64,000 bases of DNA from Archangium lansingense (GCF_026626635.1 NZ_JAPNKA010000001.1:3782001-3846000), one strand, 5' to 3'. Shown: positions 51,154-58,946, counted from the first letter of the stretch. Program-made: numbers and translations. The notes: generated by a model not told the origin, from the sequence alone.

Positions 51154-51429
51154 CTAGTGGCAGTCCGCCGGGCAGTAATAACTGGTCTCCCAGTTCATGT
51201 CACAGTAGTTGTCGCCACAGTTGGTCGTTCCCATGCAGACGTAGAACCAGCCATGGCAGTCTTGAAGCTTGTAGTCCCGAATCCAATCCACCGGCTCTTG
51301 GTTTGCCCGCTCTATGCAGTAATTGAGTTCCTCATAGCAGGCATCCTGATCCGCACCGGCTGGCGCGGCCCACAGTGCCGCCATGGCGAGAGTGGAAATC
51401 ACGAGCCGCGAACCTGTCTTTGTGGCCAT
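51154..51429 (-). CDS. Small secreted cysteine-rich protein
   Basis: A 91-residue protein; ATG 51429 with AAAGGG 8 bases upstream. A Sec signal peptide of 26 residues ends 'APAGA'. The mature 65 residues contain eight cysteines in pairs (DAC...NYC, QDC...YVC, TNC...NYC, YYC...ADC), suggesting four disulfides and extracellular export. I do not recognise the family. Similar Cys-rich mini-proteins are abundant in myxobacterial secretomes. It lies upstream of the M57-1 gene on the same strand with 230 bases between. Confidence 0.65.
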   Translation of the reverse strand: MATKTGSRLVISTLAMAALWAAPAGADQDACYEELNYCIERANQEPVDWIRDYKLQDCHGWFYVCMGTTNCGDNYCDMNWETSYYCPADCH

Positions 51430-51686
51430 TCCCATTACCCTTTCATTGAATTGCCGGCCGGATGTGTTTGACCCGTCAGGCCTGTGCACAATGCTGGGTT
51501 GGTATTGATAAGTCAAGAACAGTCGTTGCTGTCTCGCGATGGTTGGGTTTGAGTGGATGGGCTCGAAGTTTATTGTGGGGTGAGAGGGTTGGACGAAGGT
51601 GGCCGACGGTGAGTTGCAGCTCTTCGACACCGCAACGCGCGGGAATTCGGCCGCGCGAGCGGGGTTGGCCCGCGCGCCCGTCTCGG

Positions 51687-52141
51687 ATGTCCGCCATGCC
51701 GCAGCGCCCCATCCTGCTGCCGTCCCTGCTCTGTGCCGTGCTGTTGTCCTCCTGTGCGACGGTGCCTGCGCCCACCTCGTGGGCGGGAGCAGCGGCCGGT
51801 CCGACTTTGGCCTGGTGGACGTGTACGACGCCGCGGCCGACCGCTGGACGCCCGGCCCGGAGCTCGAGCCCCGTGGCACTCACGGCGCTGTCGTGTACCG
51901 CGGCGCGCTGCACGTCTTTGGCGGGGAGTCGCAGGCCCTGGGCCGCAACCTCGCCACGGTGCTGCGTCTGGGCGCGGACGGCTGGGTCAACGCTCCGCCC
52001 ATGCCCACTGCCCGCAACTACGCGCGCGCCGTGGCGGTGGGCGACGCGGTGTACGTGGTGGGCGGGAGCTTGGAGGCGGGGAACAGCCATGGGGCTGTGG
52101 GCTCCAAAGTGGTGGAGCGGTACCAGCCGGTGGCTCGGTAA
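51687..52141 (+). pseudogene. Kelch-repeat lipoprotein gene, internally deleted and frameshifted
   Basis: From ATG 51687 or 51696 a lipoprotein signal peptide reads 'MPQRPILLPSLLCAVLLSSC' in one frame. By about 51780 the sensible protein has moved to another frame: 'HLVGGSSGRSDFGLVDVYDAAADRW', 'AVVYRGALHVFGGES', 'AVAVGDAVYVVGGSL', which is two to three Kelch repeats ending at 52141. A propeller needs five to seven blades, so most repeats are missing. The simplest reading is a gene that lost its central part with a frame change at the junction. It is unlikely to make a folded product. Confidence 0.6.
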
Positions 52142-52212
52142 ACCCTCACGCTTGCGACAAGGTGGGGGAGGGCGGTTTCCGCCGCACCTGCTCCGCCTGG
52201 CCTCGAGTGCCC

Positions 52213-52980
52213 TCAGCGGTCAGCGATGTCGGAGGGAAGCAGGTAAGGGGATGCGTCGACAATCGCTTGCGAGGTCCAGCCCCTGTTGGCGCCGCGGCCG
52301 CGCTCGTCGCAATCGCCGTCGGTGTGGATGCCCAGCAGGTAGCCTTGACGGTTGAGGACGCCAGCGCCGGAGCTGCCTACCAGGGTGTCGAGGTCCGCGT
52401 AGTAGACAAGCTGATTACACGAGTCCAGGTACCTGCCTTCGGCGATGGCTTTGGGCTTGCCCCGGGGATGCTGGATGATGGCCAACCGCTCGCTGGCCTG
52501 GGTCGTCAGCAAGACTGGCGTGACCGCAGGACGCTCATCGAGCTGGATGAGGGCATAGTCAGGTTCGGGCGATTGCTCGATGACAGTGCCCTCGGTTATC
52601 AGGGGGTCGCCATCGGGCTGGTCTTCGAAGTTGAAGACAAGCAGCGCTCGGTCACCAAGCCCGACGCAATGACCCGCGGTGATGACTACCGGACCTGCGC
52701 TCGCTTCAATCAGCGTTCCGGTGCAGCGCCCGTCAATCAGGACAACGGCGTCTTCCCTGTCCTGGACGTCGGCGAACTCGCCCTGGTAGCTGTTGATGGG
52801 GGTGAAATCGGCGGTCGGGCCGCACTGCGAGAGGCTGCCCACCTTCAGAGGCTTCGGATCCTCGCACACCTGAGGATCCACGGGCACCGGAGGCTCACAG
52901 GCCGTGAAGCCCAGGAGACCGGTGCCCGCGAGGAGCGAACCCCACAGAGTCAGCACTGCACTAGCGGGGTGTCGCGCCAT
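52213..52980 (-). CDS. Trypsin-like serine protease, lipoprotein
   Basis: A 255-residue protein with lipobox 'GFTAC' at about residue 28. The chymotrypsin-fold triad is visible: His in 'VITAGHCVGL', Asp in 'EPDYALIQLDE' and Ser in 'LVGSSGAGVLNRQG' (GSSGAG instead of the usual GNSGGP). 'GIHTDGDCDERGRGANRGW' follows. It should act outside the cytoplasmic membrane. It starts 3 bases after the stop of the M57-2 peptidase, so the two form an operon. Decayed stubs of this same gene follow two other M57 copies. Confidence 0.85.
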   Translation of the reverse strand: MARHPASAVLTLWGSLLAGTGLLGFTACEPPVPVDPQVCEDPKPLKVGSLSQCGPTADFTPINSYQGEFADVQDREDAVVLIDGRCTGTLIEASAGPVVITAGHCVGLGDRALLVFNFEDQPDGDPLITEGTVIEQSPEPDYALIQLDERPAVTPVLLTTQASERLAIIQHPRGKPKAIAEGRYLDSCNQLVYYADLDTLVGSSGAGVLNRQGYLLGIHTDGDCDERGRGANRGWTSQAIVDASPYLLPSDIADR

Positions 52981-52983
52981 TTC

Positions 52984-53742
52984 TCAGTACAGGTAGTTCA
53001 GCGCGGTGAGGTCGGAGCTGGTCCAGGTGCCGGTCGAGCTCGAGCTGAAGCAGGAGTTCATGACCGAGCCGCCCGACGTGGCCGTGCTGGGCGTGCCGGG
53101 GATGAGGATGGCGCCCACGCCGGCGGTGCCCTCGTTGGTGGCGGCGCCGCCGCAGCTGATGGAGCGGTTGTAGTAGTCAGAGTGACGGAAGCCGATGCAG
53201 TGGCCGAGCTCGTGGCTGATGACGTGCTTGTTCACGCCCGCGCTGTAGCTCTGCAGGCCGGTGCCGATGTTGATGGTGCCGTAGGGCTTGCCACCCGAGG
53301 GGAAGCCCGCGGAGCCGCCGGCGCCGGACATGGTCGTCGCGGTGATGTTCGCGCTGCAGCCGGTGGACGGGCCACGCACCATGGTGAAGGAGAGGCCCAG
53401 GTTGTTGTAGTTGGCAATGGCCGCATCAAGGCCCGCGCTCAGACGGCTGTAGCTGTTGAACGTGGAGGTGGGGTTGATACAAATCTTCGTGATGCCGCTC
53501 ATGAGATTGGTAGTCCGGTACTGCTCGACGGTCTCATTGCCGGTCTGGAGCATCTCGCGGGAGGCCTCGAGGGTCACGTGAGCGTCGCGACCCACGAACA
53601 CGGCATTGTCGACGACCATGATGTCGTCAGCCGGAAAGCCGGCCTCGACCAGGTTGGAGACGATCTCCTGGTTCTCGTTCTGCTCGCCACCACAACCGAC
53701 GAGGGCAATACCAGCCAGCAACGCCATGGAAAGCTTACGCAT
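52984..53742 (-). CDS. M57 HEIGH-motif metallopeptidase lipoprotein 2
   Basis: A 252-residue protein with lipobox LVGC (Cys17), then a prodomain-like N-terminal region ('EIVSNLVEAGFPADD'). The zinc motif 'HELGHCIGFRH' is at 177-187 and a Met-turn is in 'GGSVMNSC'. The Cys after the second zinc His (HELGHC) is shared with copies 3 and 4 but is Thr in copy 1. It is upstream of, and probably co-transcribed with, the trypsin-like protease. At the protein level it differs from copy 3 at one residue (Leu versus Arg near the C-terminus). Confidence 0.9.
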   Translation of the reverse strand: MRKLSMALLAGIALVGCGGEQNENQEIVSNLVEAGFPADDIMVVDNAVFVGRDAHVTLEASREMLQTGNETVEQYRTTNLMSGITKICINPTSTFNSYSRLSAGLDAAIANYNNLGLSFTMVRGPSTGCSANITATTMSGAGGSAGFPSGGKPYGTINIGTGLQSYSAGVNKHVISHELGHCIGFRHSDYYNRSISCGGAATNEGTAGVGAILIPGTPSTATSGGSVMNSCFSSSSTGTWTSSDLTALNYLY

Positions 53743-53802
53743 GGAGGCTTCCTTTTCGGGGGACTACAGGGGGTTGGACGCTGTCGCCTGGGGTCACCAG
53801 CC
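52984..53802. repeat. Near-identical direct repeat, unit A (M57-2)
   Basis: The M57-2 gene and about 60 bases upstream match 54272-55090 almost base for base, at an offset of 1288. Two differences were noticed by eye, both near the 3' end of the gene. Similarity falls off further upstream but continues. Confidence 0.85.
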
Positions 53803-54060
53803 GCGACCGCGCGTCCTTTCCCATGAGCAACCCTTGGGCCAAGAGTTGGAGACGCCGGAAAACAGGGACTTAGCTGGCAATGCAAGATTAGCCCTGGAGC
53901 AGGGATGTACCGGCCGTCCTGGGACTTCTTGTAAAGAGTCCTGACGTTTCCTGGTGAATTGTCCGTTGGCTCAATGGGTTGCGCGCACGACATCCAGACC
54001 GTCCGAGTCTCGGACGGGGTGCTCATCAATCGGACAGTAGGCCCACACCCCGGGTTTCAG
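53743..54060 (-). promoter_or_regulatory. Upstream region of M57-2 with conserved GTCCGA palindrome
   Basis: Roughly 300 bases without a gene are shared, with decreasing identity, by M57 copies 2, 3 and 4. The most conserved parts are a TGACGTT/TTGTAAA block (around 53930-53950) and GTCCGAG-T-CTCGGAC (54001-54015), followed by TCATCAATCGGACAG. The repeated GTCCGA/TCGGAC hexamers suggest a common regulator site. It probably contains the promoter; no -10/-35 pair is certain. Confidence 0.55.
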
Positions 54061-54164
54061 GGGGCCTCACTGCCGATGATGCGCATGGGATTGTCGGGGC
54101 GAATCTGGCTTGGGCAGGAAGCAAGGAAATGTCTGCCAACACACTACAGTGGCAGACCCGCGGA

Positions 54165-54269
54165 GCCGCGGGCACCGGAGGCTCACAGGCCGTGAAGCCC
54201 AGGAGACCGGTGCCCGCGAGAATCGCACCCCACAGAGCCAGGACTGGACTCGGGGGCTGAAGCGCCAGC
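54165..54269 (-). pseudogene. Stub of the trypsin-like protease gene after M57-3
   Basis: Directly after the M57-3 stop there is a sequence matching the first ~33 codons of the intact protease gene (compare 52881-52980). It still reads 'LWGAILAGTGLLGFTACEPPVP' in frame, that is, signal peptide and lipobox. The position of the start ATG is CTG here (54268-54266), with the same 3-base spacing from the M57 stop. The rest of the protease is missing. Confidence 0.75.
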
Positions 54270-54271
54270 TC

Positions 54272-55030
54272 TCAGTACAGGTAGTTCAGCGCGGTGCGGT
54301 CAGAGCTGGTCCAGGTGCCGGTCGAGCTCGAGCTGAAGCAGGAGTTCATGACCGAGCCGCCCGACGTGGCCGTGCTGGGCGTGCCGGGGATGAGGATGGC
54401 GCCCACGCCGGCGGTGCCCTCGTTGGTGGCGGCGCCGCCGCAGCTGATGGAGCGGTTGTAGTAGTCAGAGTGACGGAAGCCGATGCAGTGGCCGAGCTCG
54501 TGGCTGATGACGTGCTTGTTCACGCCCGCGCTGTAGCTCTGCAGGCCGGTGCCGATGTTGATGGTGCCGTAGGGCTTGCCACCCGAGGGGAAGCCCGCGG
54601 AGCCGCCGGCGCCGGACATGGTCGTCGCGGTGATGTTCGCGCTGCAGCCGGTGGACGGGCCACGCACCATGGTGAAGGAGAGGCCCAGGTTGTTGTAGTT
54701 GGCAATGGCCGCATCAAGGCCCGCGCTCAGACGGCTGTAGCTGTTGAACGTGGAGGTGGGGTTGATACAAATCTTCGTGATGCCGCTCATGAGATTGGTA
54801 GTCCGGTACTGCTCGACGGTCTCATTGCCGGTCTGGAGCATCTCGCGGGAGGCCTCGAGGGTCACGTGAGCGTCGCGACCCACGAACACGGCATTGTCGA
54901 CGACCATGATGTCGTCAGCCGGAAAGCCGGCCTCGACCAGGTTGGAGACGATCTCCTGGTTCTCGTTCTGCTCGCCACCACAACCGACGAGGGCAATACC
55001 AGCCAGCAACGCCATGGAAAGCTTACGCAT
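54272..55030 (-). CDS. M57 HEIGH-motif metallopeptidase lipoprotein 3
   Basis: A 252-residue near-identical twin of copy 2: lipobox LVGC, zinc motif 'HELGHCIGFRH' at 177-187 and Met-turn 'SVMN'. The only amino-acid difference seen is Arg for Leu in the C-terminal 'SSDRTALNYLY'; copy 4 also has Arg, so Leu in copy 2 is the derived state. The open frame is intact. The partner protease that follows copy 2 is reduced here to a signal-peptide stub. Very recent duplication or gene conversion is the best explanation. Confidence 0.9.
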   Translation of the reverse strand: MRKLSMALLAGIALVGCGGEQNENQEIVSNLVEAGFPADDIMVVDNAVFVGRDAHVTLEASREMLQTGNETVEQYRTTNLMSGITKICINPTSTFNSYSRLSAGLDAAIANYNNLGLSFTMVRGPSTGCSANITATTMSGAGGSAGFPSGGKPYGTINIGTGLQSYSAGVNKHVISHELGHCIGFRHSDYYNRSISCGGAATNEGTAGVGAILIPGTPSTATSGGSVMNSCFSSSSTGTWTSSDRTALNYLY

Positions 55031-55090
55031 GGAGGCTTCCTTTTCGGGGGACTACAGGGGGTTGGACGCTGTCGCCTGGGGTCACCAACC
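54272..55090. repeat. Near-identical direct repeat, unit B (M57-3)
   Basis: Second copy of the unit described at 52984-53802. The identity covers the whole M57 gene and the start-proximal upstream region. This is long enough for homologous recombination and could also confuse short-read assembly. Confidence 0.85.
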
Positions 55091-55363
55091 GCGACCGCGC
55101 GCCCCTTCCCATGAGCAACCCTCGGGCCAACACCCGGACACACCGGAAAAACAAGGACTTGGTTGGCAACGCAAGATTGGCCTTGGAGCACGGATGCACC
55201 GGCCGCCTCGAGGCTTTTTGTAAAACGCTCTGACGTTTTGTGCTGAAATATTTGTGGTCACAAGTGTTTGTGCGCATAGCACTTGAGCTGTCCGAATCTC
55301 GGACGGGGTGCTCATCAATCGGACAGCGGGTCCACGCCCCGGGTTTCAGGAGCGCCACACCAC
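55031..55363 (-). promoter_or_regulatory. Upstream region of M57-3 with conserved GTCCGA palindrome
   Basis: Homologous to 53743-54060. It keeps GTCCGA-ATC-TCGGAC (55290-55304) and the following TCATCAATCGGACAG, but the segment around 55235-55280 has been replaced by an AT-richer sequence. Downstream of the palindrome the match to copy 4 extends through 'GCCACACCACC'. No gene is seen in this stretch. Confidence 0.55.
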
Positions 55364-55581
55364 CCGTGATGGAGCGGGTACACCTCTGGCGCGGTGCAGC
55401 ATTGCCACGAGGATGTGCATCCCCGGTCCCGTGTCTTCCTTTCAGCCCAGAGAGGCCGAGCCGATACGGGTACAGCGCGCATGCCGGCACCTTCCCGCAT
55501 CATCTTGGGTGCGCGGTAACACCTGCTCGCGGCTCCGGCGAAAGATGGGCGTGAATACACTCCCGGTGTATCAAGTCGCAC

Positions 55582-56769
55582 ATGCATATGCGCCACTCCT
55601 CCTTCCCCATCGCCGCGCTGCTGGGCGCGGCCCTGTCCTTCCTTCCAGGCTGCGAGAGCACGAAGTCGAGCAGCCCTTCCCCTTCCGACACCCAGGCCCA
55701 GGAGACCACTCCCATGCAGGCCGCTGACGCCTGGAAGCGCGCCAGCGTGGGCGACCGGGTCACCTACTCCTTCTCCGCGACTCAGGGTCCCGAGCCTCGC
55801 GGCGGTGGCGGCACCGCGCGCACTCTTGGCGGTCTGCTGACGCTGGAGGTGGTGGCCGTGCAGCAGCCTTGGGTCTGGGTGCGCCTGGCCTACACCGACG
55901 AGGCCGGCAAGCCCCTGGCCCACCCGCGGCTGGCACAGGACCTCGTCCTCCCCGTGCGCGCGGACACGACGCGCCCGCTCGACGTGCCCCACGCGGGCGA
56001 GGCCTCCGCCGAGAAGCCCTCCAGCGCGGGCCGCACCTGGGAGGCCACGCGCTACGTCAGCGACCAGCGCCCCGTGGATGGCCCCCTGAGCGCGCGCGTG
56101 TACGCCAACGAGCCGGGCCCGCTCTACCTCACCCACGGCCTGCTCGAGGCGAGCACCGAGGCGTCCGGCTTCCACCTCCCGGGCGGCGTCAAGCTGACGC
56201 TGCGCGAGTTCCGCGAGGGCTCGGCCGGTGCCAACGCCTCGGTGCCCGCGCTGGAGCGGCCCCTGGGTCCGGGCGCGTACTACGACCGGCGCGTGGACGT
56301 GGGTCCCTCTCCCAGCGTGCAGCGCGTGTGCTTCGCCGCCGAGCGCGGCTACATCCTTCGCGCCGAGGGCCCCATCGACACCAACGCCGCCCCTTGCTCC
56401 GACTTCTCCCAGGCCACGCCGGAGCCCCTCGAGGAGGTGCTGATGAGCCTGCCCTGGGATGTGCTGTCCTCGGGGGATTGGCCTCCCGCCACCGCTGCGT
56501 CCGGCACCCGTGGCACCTTCACCGCGGAGGACCGCAACGTGTCCGCCCTGACCGAGCAGCGCACCGAGAACGTCGAGGGCACCCAGCGCGTCTTCTCGGA
56601 TACCTACGCGGCCGAGCCGTGGGCCCCGTCGCTCGCGGGCCTGCCCTATGAGGCGCGCTTCCAGTCGCTCTCCAACAGCGCCGAGCGCGTGGTCGCCGGT
56701 GGCAAGCGTGAGTCCGAGGGCGGCACGCGGCTCGTGCGGTGGGGCTCGTGGCTCGGCGGCCAGAAGTGA
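55582..56769 (+). CDS. Lipoprotein of unknown function
   Basis: A 395-residue protein with a signal peptide and lipobox 'FLPGC', then a Ser/Pro/Thr-rich linker to about residue 45. The rest looks like a secreted beta-rich protein ('DAWKRASVGDRVTYSFSAT', 'TLEVVAVQQPWVWVRLAYTDEAGKPLAHPRLAQDLVLPV'). Only two cysteines occur in the mature part. I do not recognise a family. It is inserted, on the opposite strand, between M57 copies 3 and 4. ATG 55588 is an alternative start. Confidence 0.65.
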   Translation: MHMRHSSFPIAALLGAALSFLPGCESTKSSSPSPSDTQAQETTPMQAADAWKRASVGDRVTYSFSATQGPEPRGGGGTARTLGGLLTLEVVAVQQPWVWVRLAYTDEAGKPLAHPRLAQDLVLPVRADTTRPLDVPHAGEASAEKPSSAGRTWEATRYVSDQRPVDGPLSARVYANEPGPLYLTHGLLEASTEASGFHLPGGVKLTLREFREGSAGANASVPALERPLGPGAYYDRRVDVGPSPSVQRVCFAAERGYILRAEGPIDTNAAPCSDFSQATPEPLEEVLMSLPWDVLSSGDWPPATAASGTRGTFTAEDRNVSALTEQRTENVEGTQRVFSDTYAAEPWAPSLAGLPYEARFQSLSNSAERVVAGGKRESEGGTRLVRWGSWLGGQK

Positions 56770-56864
56770 CGCCAGCCTTCGGGTGACCGGACGCGGGGGA
56801 GGGCAGCACATCCAGCGGCTGCCCACCTCCGGCCTCTTCGGATTCCCGCAGGCCTGAAAAGCCG

Positions 56865-56964
56865 CGGGCACCGCAGTTCCTCAGGCCGAAACGCCCGGGA
56901 GTACGGTGCCCGCGAGGATTGGGCCCCCAGAGTCCTAGACGGACCAGGGGGCTGTAACGCCTGC
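56865..56964 (-). pseudogene. Degraded stub of the trypsin-like protease gene after M57-4
   Basis: The sequence after the M57-4 stop aligns with the stub after M57-3 and with the 5' end of the intact protease gene, including the CGGGCACCG and GGTGCCCGCGAG blocks. The reading 'LWGPILAGT' survives, but an in-frame stop interrupts the signal peptide and no start codon remains. This is the most decayed of the three copies. Confidence 0.6.
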
Positions 56965-56966
56965 TC

Positions 56967-57725
56967 TCAGTAGAGGTAGGCCAGCGCGGTGCGGTCGGAG
57001 CTGGTCCACTCGCCGGTCTCGGACGAGCTGAAGCAGGAGTTCATGATCGACCCACCCCGCGAGGCCGTGGTCGGCGTGCCGGGGATGTGGATGGCACCCA
57101 CGTTCGAGGCGCCCTCGTTGGCGGCGGAGCCGCCGCAGCTGATGGACCGATCGTAGTAGTCCGAGTGGCGGAAGCCGATGCAGTGGCCGAGCTCGTGGGT
57201 GATGACGTGCTCGTTCACGTCATCGCTGTAGCTCTGCAGCCCGGTGCCGATGTTGATGGTGCCGTAGGGCTTGCCGCCCTTGGGGAAACCAGCGGAGCCG
57301 CCGGTGCCGGTCGTGGTCTTCGCGCTGATGGTCGCGCTGCAGTCGGAGGCCGAGCCCCGCACCATGGTGAAGGAGAGCCCCTGGCTGTTGTAGTTCTCGA
57401 TGGCCAGATCGAGCCCCGCGCTGAGGCGGCTGTAGCTGTTGAACTGGGAGGTGGGGACGACGCAGATCTTCGTGATGCCGCTCATGAGATTGGTCGTCCG
57501 GTACTGCTCCGCGCTCTCCTTGCCGGGCTGGAGCATCTCGCGGGACGCCTCGAGGGTCACGTGAGCGTCGCGACCCACGTACACGGCATTGTCGACGACC
57601 ATGATGTCGTTGGCGGGGAAGCCGGCCTCGACCAGGTTGGAGATGATCTCCTCGTTCTCGCTCTGCTCGACGCCACAACCGACGAGAGCAACACCAGCCA
57701 GCAACGCCATGGAAAGCTTACGCAT
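56967..57725 (-). CDS. M57 HEIGH-motif metallopeptidase lipoprotein 4
   Basis: A 252-residue protein with lipobox LVGC, prodomain-like 'EIISNLVEAGFPANDIMVV', zinc motif 'HELGHCIGFRH' and Met-turn in 'GGSIMNSC'. It is clearly paralogous to copies 2 and 3 but with many substitutions spread over the protein (for example KTTTGTGGSAGFPKGG, and 'ASNVGAIHIPGTP' in place of 'TAGVGAILIPGTP'), so it is an older duplicate. It has the shared upstream region. The protease stub follows it. Confidence 0.9.
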   Translation of the reverse strand: MRKLSMALLAGVALVGCGVEQSENEEIISNLVEAGFPANDIMVVDNAVYVGRDAHVTLEASREMLQPGKESAEQYRTTNLMSGITKICVVPTSQFNSYSRLSAGLDLAIENYNSQGLSFTMVRGSASDCSATISAKTTTGTGGSAGFPKGGKPYGTINIGTGLQSYSDDVNEHVITHELGHCIGFRHSDYYDRSISCGGSAANEGASNVGAIHIPGTPTTASRGGSIMNSCFSSSETGEWTSSDRTALAYLY

Positions 57726-58053
57726 GGAGGCTTCCTTTTCCGGGGACTACACGGGGTTGAACGCTGCCGCCTGGGGTGACCAGCCGCGACTGCGCATTCT
57801 TCGCATCAGCAACCTTCGGGCCAGCACCCCGGCACACGAGAAAACAAGAATTTAGCAGGCATACCCGACTAGCACCGGAGCATGGATGAGCCAGCTCTCC
57901 TAAGAATTTTGTAAAGAGCCCTGACGTTCCCTGGTGAATTGTCCGTTGGCTCAAGGGGTTGTGAACGCACACTCGGATTGTCCGAATCTCGGGCAGGGTG
58001 CACATAAATCAGACAGTGGACCCGCACTTTGAGTTTCAGGAGAGCCACACCAC
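57726..58053 (-). promoter_or_regulatory. Upstream region of M57-4 with degenerate GTCCGA palindrome
   Basis: Homologous to the regions before copies 2 and 3. It retains the TTGTAAAGAG...TGACGTT and GAATTGTCCGTTGGCTCAA blocks shared with copy 2, and GTCCGA-ATC-TCGGGC (57980-57994, one arm mismatch). There is no gene in this stretch. Confidence 0.5.
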
Positions 58054-58065
58054 CGGTCCCCCATG

Positions 58066-58869
58066 TCACCCAATGGATGCAGGTGTGCGCTGATGACTGG
58101 GGGACTGGCTCTCGGCGCGAGCAGCTTTCACTACATTCTCAATGGCTTGAATCACAACTCCAGGCTCGGTCATCTGCGGGAAATGGCCGCTGCCGCTGGC
58201 GATGATTTGGTGGCCTCGTGGCGACAGACGCGCGAGCGCGTCCTGATGCTGCGCACGAAGCTGCAACGCCTGTGGCGAAGACATCCAGCCCGGAGGTGTC
58301 TTCCCACCCGATATCACGCAGAGGGGAACGTTCGGGAACGCAGCCGCTGCGTTGAGCTGCGTGACCGTCTGTTGCTCGTTGCTCACCTCGTCGTTGGGAT
58401 CAGGGCGCGAGAAGAGGTTGAGCATGCCGTTGACGATGCGCTGGGCCGTCGACTGATGGGTCTTCATCATCCCAATGTCGTCGGGCGCAGCCGCTTCGAG
58501 GAATACGACGCCAGCAACATCATTGGGATACAGCCGGGCGAAGAGGTTCGCATGCAGGCCGCCGAACGAATGGCCGACCAACACGTAGGGTGGCTTGACG
58601 CCCAGCTCGCGCAGGAGGTTCCACAAGGTACGCACGACTGTATGGCCAGTCTGCGGCTCCAAAGGACGTGGGCTTCCGCCTACGCCCGGGCGGTCGTACG
58701 CCACGACCGTGCCGAGCTTCTCAATCTCCGGATAGAGCCTGTACCAGCCTTCGAGCGGGCCACCGGCGCCGTTGAGCAGCACGATGGCCGGCGCTCCTTG
58801 CCCAACCATCGTGTACGTCAGTTTCTGACCCTCGACCACGGCCTCGCGCTTCTTTGGAAGATGCTTCAT
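58066..58869 (-). CDS. Alpha/beta hydrolase
   Basis: A 267-residue alpha/beta-hydrolase. It has 'AIVLLNGAGGPLEGW' (oxyanion segment with NGAGG instead of HG), 'VVAYDRPGVGGS', nucleophile elbow 'VLVGHSFGGLHANLFA', 'GVVFLEAAAPDD' with a possible acid, and final His in 'IASGSGHFPQMTEP'. No signal peptide. The substrate is unknown. It lies upstream, in the minus-strand sense, of the M57-4 promoter region, with no sign of co-transcription. Confidence 0.8.
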   Translation of the reverse strand: MKHLPKKREAVVEGQKLTYTMVGQGAPAIVLLNGAGGPLEGWYRLYPEIEKLGTVVAYDRPGVGGSPRPLEPQTGHTVVRTLWNLLRELGVKPPYVLVGHSFGGLHANLFARLYPNDVAGVVFLEAAAPDDIGMMKTHQSTAQRIVNGMLNLFSRPDPNDEVSNEQQTVTQLNAAAAFPNVPLCVISGGKTPPGWMSSPQALQLRAQHQDALARLSPRGHQIIASGSGHFPQMTEPGVVIQAIENVVKAARAESQSPSHQRTPASIG

Positions 58870-58946
58870 TTGACCCCACGCATAGGAATCGAAACTTGGG
58901 TGTTAGGTGTCAAGGCAAACAGCGGGGCAACGGCGTCATGAATCCG

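Noticed and set aside
51733..53826. 697-codon plus-strand frame spanning the Kelch remnant, protease and M57-2
   Set aside because: It is antisense to the protease and M57-2 and reads through three unrelated genes; Gly/Ala/Val/Arg-rich shadow of GC-rich coding DNA.
54110..55114. 334-codon plus-strand frame opposite M57-3
   Set aside because: Its near-identity to part of the frame opposite M57-2 simply reflects the duplicated M57 gene on the other strand.
55315..56871. 518-codon minus-strand frame opposite the lipoprotein at 55582
   Set aside because: Shadow of a GC-rich gene; the plus-strand protein has a proper lipobox and sensible composition.
53743..58005. Small minus-strand frames starting MMSTPSE or MCTLPEIRT before M57 copies 2, 3 and 4 as a possible conserved leader peptide
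   Set aside because: They share a start region because the DNA is duplicated, but the frames diverge by indels and lengths differ greatly, so coding conservation is not supported.
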